Part shown: positions 1 through 11,895 of the stretch, in pieces
How positions within the stretch are numbered: position 1 is the stretch's first letter
How the letters are laid out: the number at the start of each line of letters is the position of its first letter
DNA from: Zygnema cylindricum
Lineage: Eukaryota > Streptophyta > Zygnematophyceae > Zygnematales > Zygnemataceae
NCBI GenBank assembly: GCA_037447655.1
Contig: JBBHKE010002894.1
Coordinates: 1 to 59,956 of the forward strand
Direction: 5' to 3'
DNA: 59,956 bases
Position numbers and translations under genes: made by a program
Notes under the pieces: generated by a model
Databases searched by the model: none
What the model was told of the DNA's origin: nothing
The model's input: only the letters and a program-made list of their open reading frames with translations

Positions 1-5
1 AGAGG

Positions 6-59
<54 letters not shown>
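1..59. repeat. (AG)n microsatellite
   Basis: An almost pure AG dinucleotide tract at the window edge, so its true length is unknown. Read on the minus strand, the strand of the neighbouring gene, it is (CT)n. Confidence 0.95.
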
Positions 60-62
<3 letters not shown>

Positions 63-926
63 CTTTCAGTGCGTATTTTGAAGATATATAAGCAAAACTC
101 AGACCGGCTATTATGCTGTTCAAAGTATAGCCAACGAACTTCAGAACGTTCTTTGTACAGTTGCAACAAAGATCAAACTGTAGATGAATTGTTTCAAGTA
201 TTAACCCATGAACAGACAAATCTTCACCACTGAATGACAGTGCAGAAGCTCCATCATATAGCCAGAGTATGAGCAGCAGCGAAGAAGACCTCCAAAATAA
301 GACATTCCCTGTTATGCTAAGCTCTGTGAATGAAACAAGGCGACATTGACTCGTACCTGATTTTTTTGCTTGCAAAAAGACAACAAAGGCGTTGGAGAAG
401 TACATGACAGCAAAAATAACCCTTTTTACATTTCAAACCAAAGAGAAGCTACACAATAGAGGACAGTTTCTGTTCCTCACCATTTATAACCTACTCCGAA
501 CCTACATATAATTGTAGCATTTACGAAAATGATTTGTAACTGGTTAATCCGTTTCACCATGACTCCTTTTGCCCTGCTTGCTGACAGGACCTAAGTTCTC
601 ATTTCCTGGAAAACATATTCCTGGCAGGTCAAGACCGGTCTCTGTCCAGCTTGTTTCCCAAACTAAACTAACCTCTACCTGTAATTTCAGAAGTTTAAGA
701 ATTGACTCAATGTCAATTGAACCTTGACAAGAAAAACATACATGTAAAAACGGCAGTTTTCCTTTTTTATCTCTTCTGGAAGCCTAATTCAACTGCATTT
801 CCAGTATTCAGCCAGAGCTCACAAGAACAGAAAATGACACCTTCCGGAATCATAACAAGACTGACTTTGAGAGAAAAATTTGATTCAAAGAAGCTGAGGA
901 TTTTGTAGACAACTAAGGGAGAAGCT
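60..926. other. Downstream flank without a supported gene
   Basis: This should include the 3' untranslated region of the minus-strand gene ending at 927. A 68-codon plus-strand ORF at 702-908 has no recognisable motif. I see nothing else here. Confidence 0.5.
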
Positions 927-2149
927 TTATATGCTGACATACTCCAGCGTCAGTGCAAGACGGTGTCGAGCAACAGAATTTCCAAATTCAGCCTCCTCTT
1001 CTTGATCTTCTTCTGATTCACATTCGGATTCCAAGTCGCACGCATCATCGGCATCGCTGTTGGAAACATTATTTTCGCTCGTCATTGAGCTGCCCACCAT
1101 CACCAATTGCAGTATTTAGTGTTAGATGAAAAACAGAAGGGCAACATTGTGATGAAATAAAAACATAACCGTGAAAAACTGAAAAAACTCACAACAAAGA
1201 ACATGGACCCATCTCGAAATAACAATATGATAGTAAACAATCAGCACGAGAAAAAACTTCATAATTTATGGAGTAATTGAGCGAACTAGTTAAAGGTGTA
1301 AGTCCAACACATGCACCCTCTTGATTTTTTCTGTAAAATAACTAGTTCACAAAATCCCATTGACAGCAAGTTTCAAACTCTAAGTCGAAGGTCAACATAA
1401 AAAGACATTGGTTAAGGACTGCGTCAAAAAAAAATTGCACCTTGTAATGGAACTTGAGGGAGACGCAGGAGTTGCTGATTGCCAGGGGGTTGAGTTTGGG
1501 GCACCGCTATAAAACTGTGACGCCCTTGTTGACCTCACTTCACTTGTTGACCTTACTTCACTTGTTGACTTTACATCACTTGTTGACCTTACTTCACTGT
1601 CTGTCCTTACATCACTTTCTGGCCTCACATCAATAGGCCCTTTCAATTGAAATGCCTGTTGTTCATTACAACTGTTTGGAAGCTTCCTCCCACTCTCAAC
1701 CGGTTCTACAGCAGCGTCTTCCTTGCAAATACTAGCATTGTTGATAACAGGAACTTCTGAAGTTTGCCTTTTCTTCTTGCTATCAGGCTTTTCCATCCCT
1801 TTGCTATTACCACTGAGACTACCAAGAGATGGTTTCGACCAATCACGGTTCACTCTGGGCAACTTGTTCTCAATTCTTGGAGGAAAACGTGCAGCGCTCT
1901 TTGGCTGTACACAAAAAATAGATATTTGTCAGACATGTCCAGCTTTTGAAAAATTAGTTAAGTTAGCTTTTAATGTCTAGAAAATGGATAATGCTTGCAG
2001 ACAAACTGAAAGAAAGGATTACAGAATTGCAACAAAGTAACGTTTTTTTATGTAATGCACCTCCTGATATTGTGAGAAAGACATTGCTGCCATGTTTTCA
2101 CAATGTTTAAACTTCTGAGGCAATTTAAAGGGTTAGCATTTACAAACTG
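927..2149 (-). CDS. 3' exons of an unrecognised protein with an acidic, serine-rich C-terminus
   Basis: I do not recognise this gene. Two minus-strand exons join in frame: 1441-1896 (or 1904) ends in ACAAG before a GTGCAA donor, and 927-1089 follows a GGGCAG acceptor and ends in TAA at 927-929. The split codon AG|C keeps the frame. The first exon is basic then Ser/Thr-rich (RFPPRIENK, VNRDWSKPSLGSLSGNSKG) with short SEVRST-type repeats encoded at about 1535-1630. The second is very acidic (ESECESEEDQEEE) and ends LALTLEYVSI. A probable upstream exon at 2061-2149 (KTWQQCLSHNI) joins in frame only if the acceptor is at 1897, not at the stronger CAG at 1905. Further 5' exons were not resolved. 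The composition suggests a disordered, possibly nuclear regulatory protein, but that is only inference. Confidence 0.55.
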
Positions 2150-5100
2150 CTGCGGTAATAGATCGGCGAAAAAAAAGGTAAGACTAAGGACAGACAAAAA
2201 GTGCGCAGAGAAAAAACAATTCAGTGCATACATATGTGCGTGTGTAGGAAGCCTCGCATGCAATTAGGATAAGCAGTTAAAACAAGCAAATATATTACAT
2301 TCAAAATGTCAGAATAAAGATCAAAATCTCCTGTGTCATCAGCTTTTGCGCACTGCTTTAAACTAGCTTATTCTCATCTAAACTGCTTTCTCGATGGTCA
2401 CAAGATACAAACCACGGTCCTGCAAATTTTGCTGATGGCCATAAAAATGAACATTTCTCAATCAAAAAAATGGCATAAAACTGAACAAGTCGTCGTTGTA
2501 ACAAACTGCAGAAACAAAGGAAATAGTAAGGAATGAATTATAAACAAAAAACTATCCCCTATATAAGTATCCTTATTAAAAATGCTTCGCTTTTCCTCAA
2601 ACTATGCCAATGCCAGCAAAAAAGAAGGAAAAAACAGCACCCGAAGATTCTCGATTCTCACCGGCACAGGCATATCAATTGCAGCCAGGCACAAAGGAAG
2701 ACCTCGACGGGTCGGCATATCGACAAATTGGTTTTGGATCTACTTAATAGATCTGGTTAAAAAATCATGCAGAGATTCTTGAAGCAAGTAAGCTAGTCCT
2801 CCTCCGAGTATCAGGTGTAGTAAAAGACGTCTTTTGGCTTTGCCTGCGTTTATATTTGGACGGCTGAGAGCAATATTTTACATCCAGCAACTTTCTGGAG
2901 CCAGAGTACTTAAAAAAGACAAAAAAAATCCTCCTTGACCGAGAAATTAACAAATCGACCCCCTCTCACCAACTGCCTGTGACCATAAAGCCTGCTCTTC
3001 GCAAAATTTACGTGGTCAAAGCGAAACATGAGAACCCGGAAGCAGCAATGTGATTGCCATTTATTCTGAAGGCAGATGGGCTAATGGAGAGGCAAACAAT
3101 TCACCAAGAATTGGACTTCAAAAGAACTGGAAAGTACAGTAGTAGGATTCCTCCCAGTACTGTTTGCTTACGTGGAGCGCGTTCGCCGGAAGTCAACGAC
3201 AAAGGTGATTGTAACCATATTCGTGTTCACACATGCTGGTTTAAACTATACCGAGCGCGACTTGAGGAGCATTCGTAACTACTAAGGAAACGGAGGTCCA
3301 AACATGTGCAGTAGAAAGCAGTCAAAGAAGACTGAACGGTTGTGCTCACTGTAATGATGCGGAACTGTCGGACAGCCGTTACGAGACGAAATGTACAAAT
3401 GTGCAGTTCACATTGGTGACAACGACAGTCGCTGTCTGCACAGAGGAATTCGCATTACGAAAGAGCGGCATAAACGTTCCAGTTTCGACTTCAAACACGG
3501 GCAGACTCGCTCGGTATGCAAAATAGTACTAATAATTTGTTATCCACCCTGTCGATTGAAGTTTACGTAAAACAATAGCTCAATCGAGACCGTCGAAAAT
3601 AAACCATAACGGTGGGAGTTTTTGCGGACTTCCCACTGGACGTTCCGGTTTTTCGGCGGCGATTCTTTCAGATATCGCCAATGTTTACAGTGAGTCATGA
3701 TTTTTACGCGTAAGACAAAGCATACCGACCAGAAGTAGCAAATTTACGGAATTGCAACTTCAGCAGGACCAGTTGCAGCTGACATTTACTGATTTCTTGT
3801 TCTTAAGAACTCGGGAGTAGCCCGAGAGCAGGTCAGTGCTGTAGCTAGTACACTGATGATAACACTAACTAGCAACATAGAAAAGCGTGATATCTAGGCC
3901 GTTTGAAAATCGTCGACTGATCGTGATATTTGCCAGCCTGGCAGCGTACAAGTGGAATTGTGGCTTTTGCCCAATGAGACTCGTCCGCCACCGTCGCTGG
4001 ACCCTCTCAAACGCGATTGTTTTCGGCGATTCTAGGCTCCTGAAATGTGGGGACTGTTGCATGAAATGCCACGTGTGATAGAGTCTGACTCCATCACGTG
4101 CGTATCACATGGTAGCGAATAAGAAGTCGTCTGAATGGCGGCACTCTGACGCTTCTTGCGAACGCATTTACGACTTCTGTGACAAGGCAATGAAAAAAGC
4201 AATCGAATGGGCGGCAAATATTATCTTTGTATAACGTGACGGACAGCCTCTGGGTCGAATAGTACGACGATATCTTGTTTAAAGTGCCGCAATTTAATGC
4301 GCGATCCCGAACGACATTATACCACGATTGGGTCACTAAAAGCGCACACGTAATATTTTATTCGAACTTTATTTGAACCGTGACATGGCAATTACCTGAC
4401 ATCGTACGCTGTGGATGTCGGCCCCGGTTTGGAAGTCGAACGGCCAGGGGGCAAAAGTTAATATCAGGGCGAATCCGAAACCGTACCATACTGCAGCATG
4501 AACAGTTGAAGTTTATTGAACTGTCACGTCACGGAGCGTTGCGTCACTGCTATTTGAAATTTCCAGCGCAGCTTCCCGCCATGATTTCCTGATTCCCGAT
4601 TTTACCCCTTTTCACCCTCAACAAAACGCCCCTTGAAAATACTCAAAATATAATTATTTTTGAAAGCCTTTCCCGCTTTCCCTTTCCTACCGACCAACCG
4701 GATCCGATAACGATGACGATGAAAAACCATACAGATATTCGATTCGCATCGGCGATGCACCAAAGCGAGGGACCGATGCACAGTGTAGTGTTCCCGATGC
4801 GATGCATGAACTCGATATTAGTTTCTCCATGCGATGTACAGATATGGTCGCCCATCTCCGATACTACACCGATGTACGGCGGGGAATGATCCCGGTCCGT
4901 ACGGCGAAGCGCAAAAAAACAGAAAATCCTACGTCAGAGCAAAGAGAGATATCTTTGCAAATTCGGAAGGTCAGAGGTACAGTAATTCCTTTTTCAAAAG
5001 TTAAACCTAGAAGTTATTGATGAGAAGTATTAAGTATGGTCCGAAACAGGATTCCTCAAACAACAGTTGCTGAAACAATGTATTATTTAGCCAAAGTTAC

Positions 5101-6768
5101 CTTTATTAGTTATATTACTTTTTTCAAGTCAAGTTGCATACTTGAAAATAATATTATTTGTTCAACACAATGACTTCATCACACGACTTCGTGACCTCTG
5201 TTTTCGCAAATGGATGAGTAAATTAATTTTGTAATAACTTCCTATTTACTTTTAGCAAAGTTTTGGTTAGCCTATTTGTAATCATGACAGTTATGTCAGT
5301 CCACAGAATATCATGTGTGTATTTTTAGATAAGGTGCTGTCAATTTCCTTCATTATTGTACCAAAATGATTCATGTAGTCGTCCCTATTTCAAAATTCAT
5401 CAGTTTCAGTCTACATATGTCACAGATAGTCAGCTCCATCGATTACTTTTTGTTTAAAGAAAAAAAAAATATTGCATTACTCGCAAAAGGCAAGCCATCA
5501 GAATACGAAACATGATTGAATGTGAACACTTTTGGCCACCATTATGTATTAGAGATGAAAAATTCTAAAAGTTATTAACATGACATAAGGTAAAAACAAC
5601 AAGAAAACGGAAACAAAAACTAAAGAACTAAAGAAGTTGCAAAGTAAAATAAATCTGCCCTAAAACCTAGAACAGGCTCTAATTCTAGGAGATTTTAAGG
5701 TTGTGACTGTTTGGAGACTGTCGATCAGACAGGCTCAAACATGACACTGTCAGGTTAATCATGAAGGCATAAATAATCGAACGCATTTTATTTGGAATTT
5801 TTTGTTTCAGTTCCACAGAGAAGGCAAATTACTGAAATTACACACTTTCGTGAAGGCTATTCTTCTCTTTTCCCACCTTGACAGATCCATCATGAGATCT
5901 TCTAAGATCTTGAAAATAGAATAGGTAAGTTTTCGAATCCATACTTCTTCCGATCCGGCTCTGTGGGATTTTTTTCTTTCAGACAGGAACTCTGGCGATT
6001 TTCAAATTGGAGATCAGCTTTTTTTCAGAAACTAGGCATTTATAAGGTTTTGAAGATTCAAAATCCATATTTTTTGAAAATGAAACAACAGCATCATCTA
6101 GTTACTTATGTACAAAAGTCCACAGAGAAACTATTTTTTTGTCATCATTACCAACATCTTTTCAAGAACAAATACAATCCACACAATCTTTAGCTTTGTT
6201 TACCAACAAGTTTTCTTCATTGAACTACTTGTTGCCTCTCATGTGAAACTTGCTAAATCTCCTTTGTACTTTCAATTGTGTTCTCGATTAAAACAGAAAA
6301 GATTTTGTACACCACATCTTGTATGGGATTCAGAAGCAAAATTAGTGGAGGATGTGGCAAGATCGCAAGAATCTGCGGAATTGTAAATAAATTCGAGCCA
6401 GTTTTATGTTAAAACTCCCACAAACGCAAAGGAACAAGAAAAGTTATTCACTTTAATTATCTTTAAAATCGTACAAAGAGGAGAAAAGAGGGCCAGAGGT
6501 GTGGAGGGGAGAGAGAGTCCAAGAACCAAAATCAGATATTTTAAGTACAAAATGTTACAAAGAGTCACAGCTACCAATTTTTATTTCCCGATATCCGAGC
6601 TTTCAAACTCCTGAAACCCCATATTTCTTCTTTATAAAGAGGGAAAAAAAGTCGAAAGTTAAGAAGGGAGAGAAACTCTATTTTGTACATACACCAAAAT
6701 CACCCTAAAAAAACCTGAGGAAAAAAAGGGGGAAACGAAGCGAACAAAAAAAAAAAATGCTAAAAAAT
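2150..6768. other. Gene-poor stretch, possible upstream exons only
   Basis: No complete gene can be supported. Fragments open on the minus strand near 2360-2420 (encoding WFVSCDHRESSLDENK after a TTTGCAG acceptor) and near 2655-2745 (encoding QFVDMPTRRGLPLCLAAIDM before a CCG|GTGAGA donor) could be upstream exons of the gene at 927-2149, but their phases do not join simply. Sequence from 3300 to 6700 shows only short, unrelated ORFs and is AT-rich from 5000 on. It separates that gene from the 3' end of MINPP. Confidence 0.35.
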
Positions 6769-6957
6769 TTACAACTCCGAAACGGAAACTGTTTGACTCG
6801 ACGGTCCTTTTTGCAAAAATAGAAAAAGGTTCCAAAACCACATAAAATAATCCGAAAACGTGTGGTACATCTTCCAAAAAGAACTTTCGTCCAGTTTTTG
6901 TTCGAGAGCACAAGTGGTCTCAAAATTGTGAGCCAAATGGGGTCCGGCAACTTTTTC
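6769..6957 (-). CDS. MINPP1: MINPP exon 6: C-terminus
   Basis: After ATTTCAG the exon encodes EKVAGPHLAHNFETTCAL and an aromatic-rich tail (YFMWFWNLFLFL), then VSVSEL and TAA at 6769-6771. The EKVAGPHL start matches the family's C-terminal block. Confidence 0.88.
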   Translation of the reverse strand, partial: EKVAGPHLAHNFETTCALEQKLDESSFWKMYHTFSDYFMWFWNLFLFLQKGPSSQTVSVSEL

Positions 6958-9399
6958 CTGAAATAAAAGAAATGTAAAAAAAAAAGACTTAAAAAGAGTT
7001 AGAGAAAGTAAACAGAGACACCTTCTAATGTACACAGTCTCTAACTTAAAATAATCACTTTAAATACTATGAATCAGACTCCATCTCCCTCGTCCCTTTT
7101 CTCCGTTTGTCCACTGTTCACACTGTCTCTCCCTCTCCATCTTCACATCACCCTCTCCCCCGTCACTACGGCTTCTCTCTCTTCACTTTTCCCCTCTCCC
7201 TCCACTTTGCCCTCTCCCTCTTCCCTTCTCCCTCTCTCTCTCACCCTTCCCCTGTCTCACTCTTTCCCCTACTTTATCCAAACAACCGCTAATGTCAAAA
7301 AAGATTAGAAGAAGTAAAACATAAACTCCCAAAAAAAAAATGAAACGAGGTTCCCTCCCTCTCCGTCCCTCTCCCTCTCTTCCCTCCATTCCCAAACAAT
7401 TGACAACGCAAAAAATATATTGAAAGAAAGACACAAAACAAAAAAGGAGAGAGAAAAATGTTAAAAAAACTGACCTTGAAAACTGAGTAAGGACAAAAGA
7501 GCTCTCCTCCACAAGCCTGCATACAGACAAAATCACGAGGCACAAATAAGAAAAGTGAGAGAAAAAAGGGGGGGAAGGAGAGGGGAGAGGGGAGAGGGGA
7601 GAGGGGAGGGCCGAGAGGAGAGAGGGAAGACAGATTCTTGTCTCTCATTTTATCTTACCGGCAATTTTACAGGCCTCTCATTATGTAACACCAACACTCG
7701 AAACTTGTCGTCTCCCTCCTTCCCCTCTCCCTCCCCTTCCCCCCTACAATGGTACAATACCAGAGCTGTATTCGCAGCATATGGTGCCACGTCACTCCCT
7801 CTCCAAACCCTAGAACTTGGGGGTTTTGGGGGAGGTGGAAATGCTAATTCTAAATTAAGTTTTTCCAAAGAAGACAAACCATCTTCTCTCTCTCTCTCTC
7901 TCTCCTCCTCCGTCACATTCTCCTTCTCCTCCTCCTCCTTCTGCTTATCCCCGTGCTTCTCTTTCAAGCCGAACAGCTTTGAGACCGACGACAATATCGT
8001 CTCCTTCTCTTTCTCTCCCTCTCCCTCCTTGTTTTCTTGGAATAATCCTAGAAGACAAGAAAAAGGAATCACAGTTTCCGCATGAGCAAATCTCAGTCTC
8101 GCCTTTTGAATGGGATCCATATTCGCCACTACCTCCTCCTCATCATCCTCTCCTCCTCCTACCTCCTTCTGCGCAAATCCCTCCCTTTTCCCTCCCTCTC
8201 CCTCCTCCAAAACCTCCCCTCCACTCCCTCTCTCCCCACCTCCGGCCCCACTCTCCCTTATCCTCTTCTCCCTCTCCTCCCTCTCCCTCTCCTTCCTCTC
8301 TATCCTCTCCTTCGCCGCCTCCATCGCTCCCACCACATCCTCCAACAACGGGACTCCCATCCGATAATTTACCGAATTTCCGTACCCCTTTAAATAATGA
8401 ATCGCCACGTCATCGGCCCACTCCAAAAGCTCTATTTCGTCATTTTCGAAAAGTCCACACGCTCTCTCAGTTTCCCCGAAAATTGCGGCCTCTTGTTTAC
8501 ACAAAAGCCACAAGGAACCGATTTCCTCCGTTGTCACATTCAGTCCAAACCTGTCCCTCAGCTTCGGCACTAAAGACGAATGGACGGACGCCAGGTGACG
8601 ATCCACGGCAGGCTCGGATTTGTTTTTGTTTTTTCTGTAGTTCTGACAGTTGTTGTGGAAATAAAGGTGGGTGTCGTGGGCTTTCGTGTCGGTAATTACA
8701 GAAAAAGAACGGTGACGGCCGTTTCCGAGGCTTCCGTTTCCGTAAAAGAGACCGAGACCGAAGCCGACGGCACTCGCGGAAGCTCGGGGGACCTGAGGGG
8801 GAGGGAGGGAGGGTGTAAGAGGGGGAAGGAGCGGAGAAGAGGGGAGAGTGAGGCGGTAAGAACCAAGGAGGAAATAAGGAGAGGGAAAGAGGGGGGAGAA
8901 AGAGAGTGAAGAAGGGGAGAAGGGAGAGGAATGGGGGGGGTAAGAGTGGAGATTAAGGGGGTAAATGAGAGGGATAAGGGGGGAAATTGGACGGAAGGGG
9001 GAAGGGAGCGAGGGGGGAAAGAAAAAGGGACAATTAATTTAAAATTAATAAATAAATTCGAAAGTACTTAGGCGTGGAAATGGGGCGAATGAAAATATGA
9101 AAAAAGAAAAAGGGAGAAAATAGAGGGAAGAGATGAGGGAGGAGATGGGAGAGGAAGTGAGGACAACAAGCGAAGGAAAAGATGGGGAGGGTGGGTGGAA
9201 ATGATGCAGAATAGAGAAAATGTTAAGAGGGGGAGGAGAGAGGAAAAATCATGTGAGAAAATGAGGGAAATGTGAATTAAAAAAGAGCAAATCGGATATA
9301 AGTAGGAAAGGAGTAAAGGGCAAAAGCGAAAAACCATCGGGAAAGAATTAATGATGAAGATTGAAAGTAAAAAAACCGAGACGAGGTAGGAACGAAAAG

Positions 9400-9485
<86 letters not shown>

Positions 9486-11895
9486 GGAGAGAGGGGAGAG
9501 AGAGAGAGAGAAAGAGAGTAGAGAGAAGGAAGAGAGAGCGAGAGAAAGAGAGAGTAAACAAAAAAAGACAGTGCAAACCACCAAAAACAAAACCACAAAA
9601 ACAAAACCCAAAAAACCAAAAAAACGTTCTCGAAAGAAGACACTCTAATTCAACCTACAAAAAGAAAACCATTAAAAAAAAGACAAAACAGGCAAACACC
9701 GTCCTTCGAAAAAAACCTTGATAGTCCCTAGAGAAAAGCCAAAAAAAAAAACCAATAAAAATCGAAACCAAAACCAAAACCAAAGTATAAAAACATAAAT
9801 ACGGTTTTCCTACCTGAGTCGCGTAGATGGGATAAGTCGAATGATGGTACTCGTCGTCAAAAATTGTCGGAAACTTTTCGCGAAATCTCACTCCCAAATT
9901 AAAAAGCTCGCTTTCTCCCGAGGGGATGAGCTCTCCTCCCATCTCCCTCCCCTCCCAAGGAGACCGATATCCTCGCATCCAAGAAGGGACCGGAGAACGC
10001 CCGTTTTCCCCTCTCTCTTCCGCAGTCGTTTCCGCGCCTCCTTTGCTGCTGACGTCAGCAATTTTGTCATTTTCCACAGGTGTGATGTCAGCGATGTTGT
10101 CATTTTCCACAGGCGTGACGTCAGCAGAGAGGGGAGGGGAAAGACGAGCAGCTTCAGACCGCAGTTTTTTGCCAAGTCTGTTCAGTTCGAGGATTCGTCT
10201 TTTAGTGGGAGATCGAGTTCCGTGACGAGCCTAGATAAACAGTCATAGCAACAAGAGAAGAATGTTCAAAAAAAAAATACTCACTCTCTCCCTCCCGCTA
10301 CCTCCTAGATTCAGCTTAACTTGGATTTAACGCCCAATTAAGGTGGACCGGAACACATCTCTTTTGGTCCCCATCTCCTTCCTTCCTTCTTTTCCCTCAC
10401 TCCTCTTCCCCTTCCCATTTATCTACCTCGCTTTTCCCTCTCCCCCCTCCCCCCTTCCAAAGATTTATGCCACTTCCCTCCCCTTTCCCTATCACCCTCC
10501 CCTCTCTCTCCCTCTCTCTATGTTTTCTCCTCCTGGCCTTCCCTCTCCCTCCTGATTCTGTTATTTCCTTTCCTTCTATCTCCGCCCCTCCCTCCCCCAG
10601 ATATTACTTACCACCAAATTAAGGTGGACAGGAATGCATCCTTTCGGGGGTTCAGGTAACTCTCCCCTCCCTCCGTAAAAGTTTACGGAATCTTCATATC
10701 TGAAAACAACAAGCAAAAGTTCAAACTAAATAGAAGTGAAATACAATAAATAATTATGTTTTAAATGTAAATATTCATTTTTCTACATCGATGAAAGTTT
10801 CAGGATCAAAACTGCCAACCCAAGAGAGCAACAAAAAGACAAAAAACGCTTGTGTAAGAAGTATATAGAGGTTATATTTTCAACGTTTTGAATTATGTTT
10901 CACCAAGGATATTGATTCTAAATGTCAAAATTTTAAAAATGAATAGTGTAAGAAGTGTGTCGTTACTTTTTTTTTCCCTCAATGAAGGTTGTCCACAGCC
11001 TTATTTCAGAATCCAAAAACTATCATTTACATTTTTTGTACTCCTTAATTAACTCATCCTTCTTTGTTTTCACTTCAAAACTATCAAATGATCTTCTTCC
11101 TTCTTCTGCATCTCCAGAAACTATTTTTCTACAAAAAAACAAAAACAATTGAGCCTTTTTAAAGCCAACTCGGAAGTTCTTTTCAAGTCCCTTCGAAAAA
11201 GGAGCTTTCCATCCTAAAATGAGGAGGAAACTAAAAAAAAAAAAAGTCATTTTTTAGAGTCTGAAGGGAAATACTATCTGCGTAAACTAGAGAAAACAAG
11301 CTTCAAAATTAAAAGCTGCTTAAGAATGTCATCAACACAAAATTAAATTGACAAACCTAAGTGTTAATGAAGAAATGGTTTCCTCTTTCACAGAGTTATG
11401 TTCAAATCATAACTCGGAAGGGGAACAAAACAAAAACCAAATTCTCCAAAAAATGAAAACAGCGAGCCACCATTTTTTCTTCAAAAAAGGGGCATCTTAA
11501 TAATCAAATTAAACAACGGAAAACAGCTGTTTCTGTATTCAAAAGGGCCCACTTACTATCCAACAAGAAAAAAAAAATGCAAAAAAAAGAGAAAGAAGAG
11601 AGGGGTTGAGAAAGAGAGAAGGAGAAAACAGAAAGGGAGAAAACGAGAGAGAGAGAGAGAGAGGGAGAGAGAAAGGAAAGAGGAGGAAAAAGAGGAAAGA
11701 GGGAGGGAAGGAGGGGGGGGAGAGAGAGAGAGAGAGAGAGAGAAGAGAGAAAGAGAGAGAAATTTACCTGGTTGTGCTTGACAGATGACTCTGGACTTGA
11801 AACTTTCCTTCATCACCCTCAGCCAAGGACAGCTGCAGAAACCCTAACTGCAACACAAACCCTAAAAGTAGAACCAGTAACATCGGAACCTTCAT
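6769..11895 (-). CDS. MINPP1: Multiple inositol polyphosphate phosphatase (histidine acid phosphatase, phytase-like)
   Basis: A complete six-exon gene: 11768-11895, 10612-10699, 9814-10230, 7659-8792, 7475-7516 and 6769-6957. All junctions are GT-AG, all phases match, and the exons total 1998 bp (665 aa plus stop). Residues 1-25 form a signal peptide. The catalytic RHGTRSP lies at 74-80 and supplies the nucleophilic His. VPRASASAV lies at 212-220. HAET at about 448-451 carries the proton donor. Also recognisable are WRGSDVAPYAANT, VLHNERP and a short FCPYSVFK exon. The family removes phosphates from InsP6 and lower inositol phosphates in the secretory pathway or apoplast. Usual members are about 480-530 aa. 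This one is longer because of Glu/Arg/Gly-rich insertions near 370-438 and 463-523 and a repeat in exon 3. The C-terminus, VSEL, vaguely resembles the SDEL retention signal of animal MINPPs. The first ATG gives the signal peptide directly. Identification is confident; activity of the expanded protein is not established. Confidence 0.93.
7475..7516 (-). CDS. MINPP1: MINPP exon 5 (14 codons)
   Basis: A 42-bp microexon between TATGCAG and GTCAGT encodes ACGGELFCPYSVFK, equivalent to the GCDGSDFCPFEVFK-type block of plant homologues. Both ends are phase 0. Confidence 0.88.
7659..8792 (-). CDS. MINPP1: MINPP exon 4: main phosphatase domain with proton donor
   Basis: The longest exon (378 codons) runs from VPRASASAV after CCCTCAG to NERPVKLP before GTAAGA. 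It holds RFAHAET and an NVT glycosylation sequon. Two charged low-complexity insertions sit between family-conserved segments (YRMGVPLLEDVV to RLRFAHAET, and LLGLF to PPPPKPPSSRVWRG). They are encoded by purine-rich sense DNA. Confidence 0.93.
9403..9478. repeat. (GA)n tract in MINPP intron 3
   Basis: A nearly perfect GA dinucleotide run lying mid-intron between exons 4 and 3. It is (CT)n on the sense strand of the gene. Confidence 0.93.
9814..10230 (-). CDS. MINPP1: MINPP exon 3: catalytic RHG motif
   Basis: The exon starts after ATCTAG with ARHGTRSPTKRR and ends YPIYATQ before GTAGGA. The central part has an unusual insertion with two 11-residue repeats (VTPVENDNIAD and ITPVENDKIAD) ahead of the conserved YRSPWEGREMGGEL segment. 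Confidence 0.92.
10058..10123. repeat. Two 33-bp tandem repeats inside MINPP exon 3
   Basis: Units at 10058-10090 and 10091-10123 encode 11-residue repeats on the minus strand, (V/I)TPVEND(N/K)IAD. The reading frame is preserved, so the expansion was tolerated in the protein. Confidence 0.85.
10612..10699 (-). CDS. MINPP1: MINPP exon 2
   Basis: This exon follows TTTTCAG and ends TTTGGTG before GTAAGT. It encodes YEDSVNFYGG...GCIPVHLNLV, the strand just before the catalytic RHG, and ends in phase 0. Confidence 0.92.
11648..11760. repeat. GA-rich tract at the 5' end of MINPP intron 1
   Basis: An impure GA run beginning seven bases inside the intron 1 donor, so the sense strand is pyrimidine-rich right after the 5' splice site. 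A longer version occurs in the duplicated copy at 16755-16922. Confidence 0.88.
11768..11895 (-). CDS. MINPP1: MINPP exon 1: signal peptide
   Basis: ATG at 11893-11895 begins a hydrophobic leader (MKVPMLLVLLLGFVL) followed by FQVQSHLSSTT. The last codon is split (ACC AG|) before a GTAAAT donor. It joins exon 2 to give TTRYED, matching the TRYE-like stretch near the family N-terminus. Confidence 0.9.

Noticed and set aside
2591-2760. Short plus-strand ORF starting MPMPAKKKEK and ending QIGFGST
   Set aside because: Only 47 codons, no known family and no visible splice partners; it overlaps a possible minus-strand exon.
7979-8695. A 238-codon plus-strand proline/serine-rich ORF
   Set aside because: It lies antisense over MINPP exon 4, which has family motifs and splice sites; the ORF is a composition shadow.
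9068-9648. Long ORFs made of Ser-Leu or Arg-Glu repeats on both strands
   Set aside because: They are translations of the (GA)n tract in MINPP intron 3 and have no non-repetitive conserved part.
11023-11250. A 75-codon minus-strand ORF as an extra MINPP exon
   Set aside because: Exons 1 and 2 join in phase without it and reproduce the family sequence TTRYED; it is intronic.
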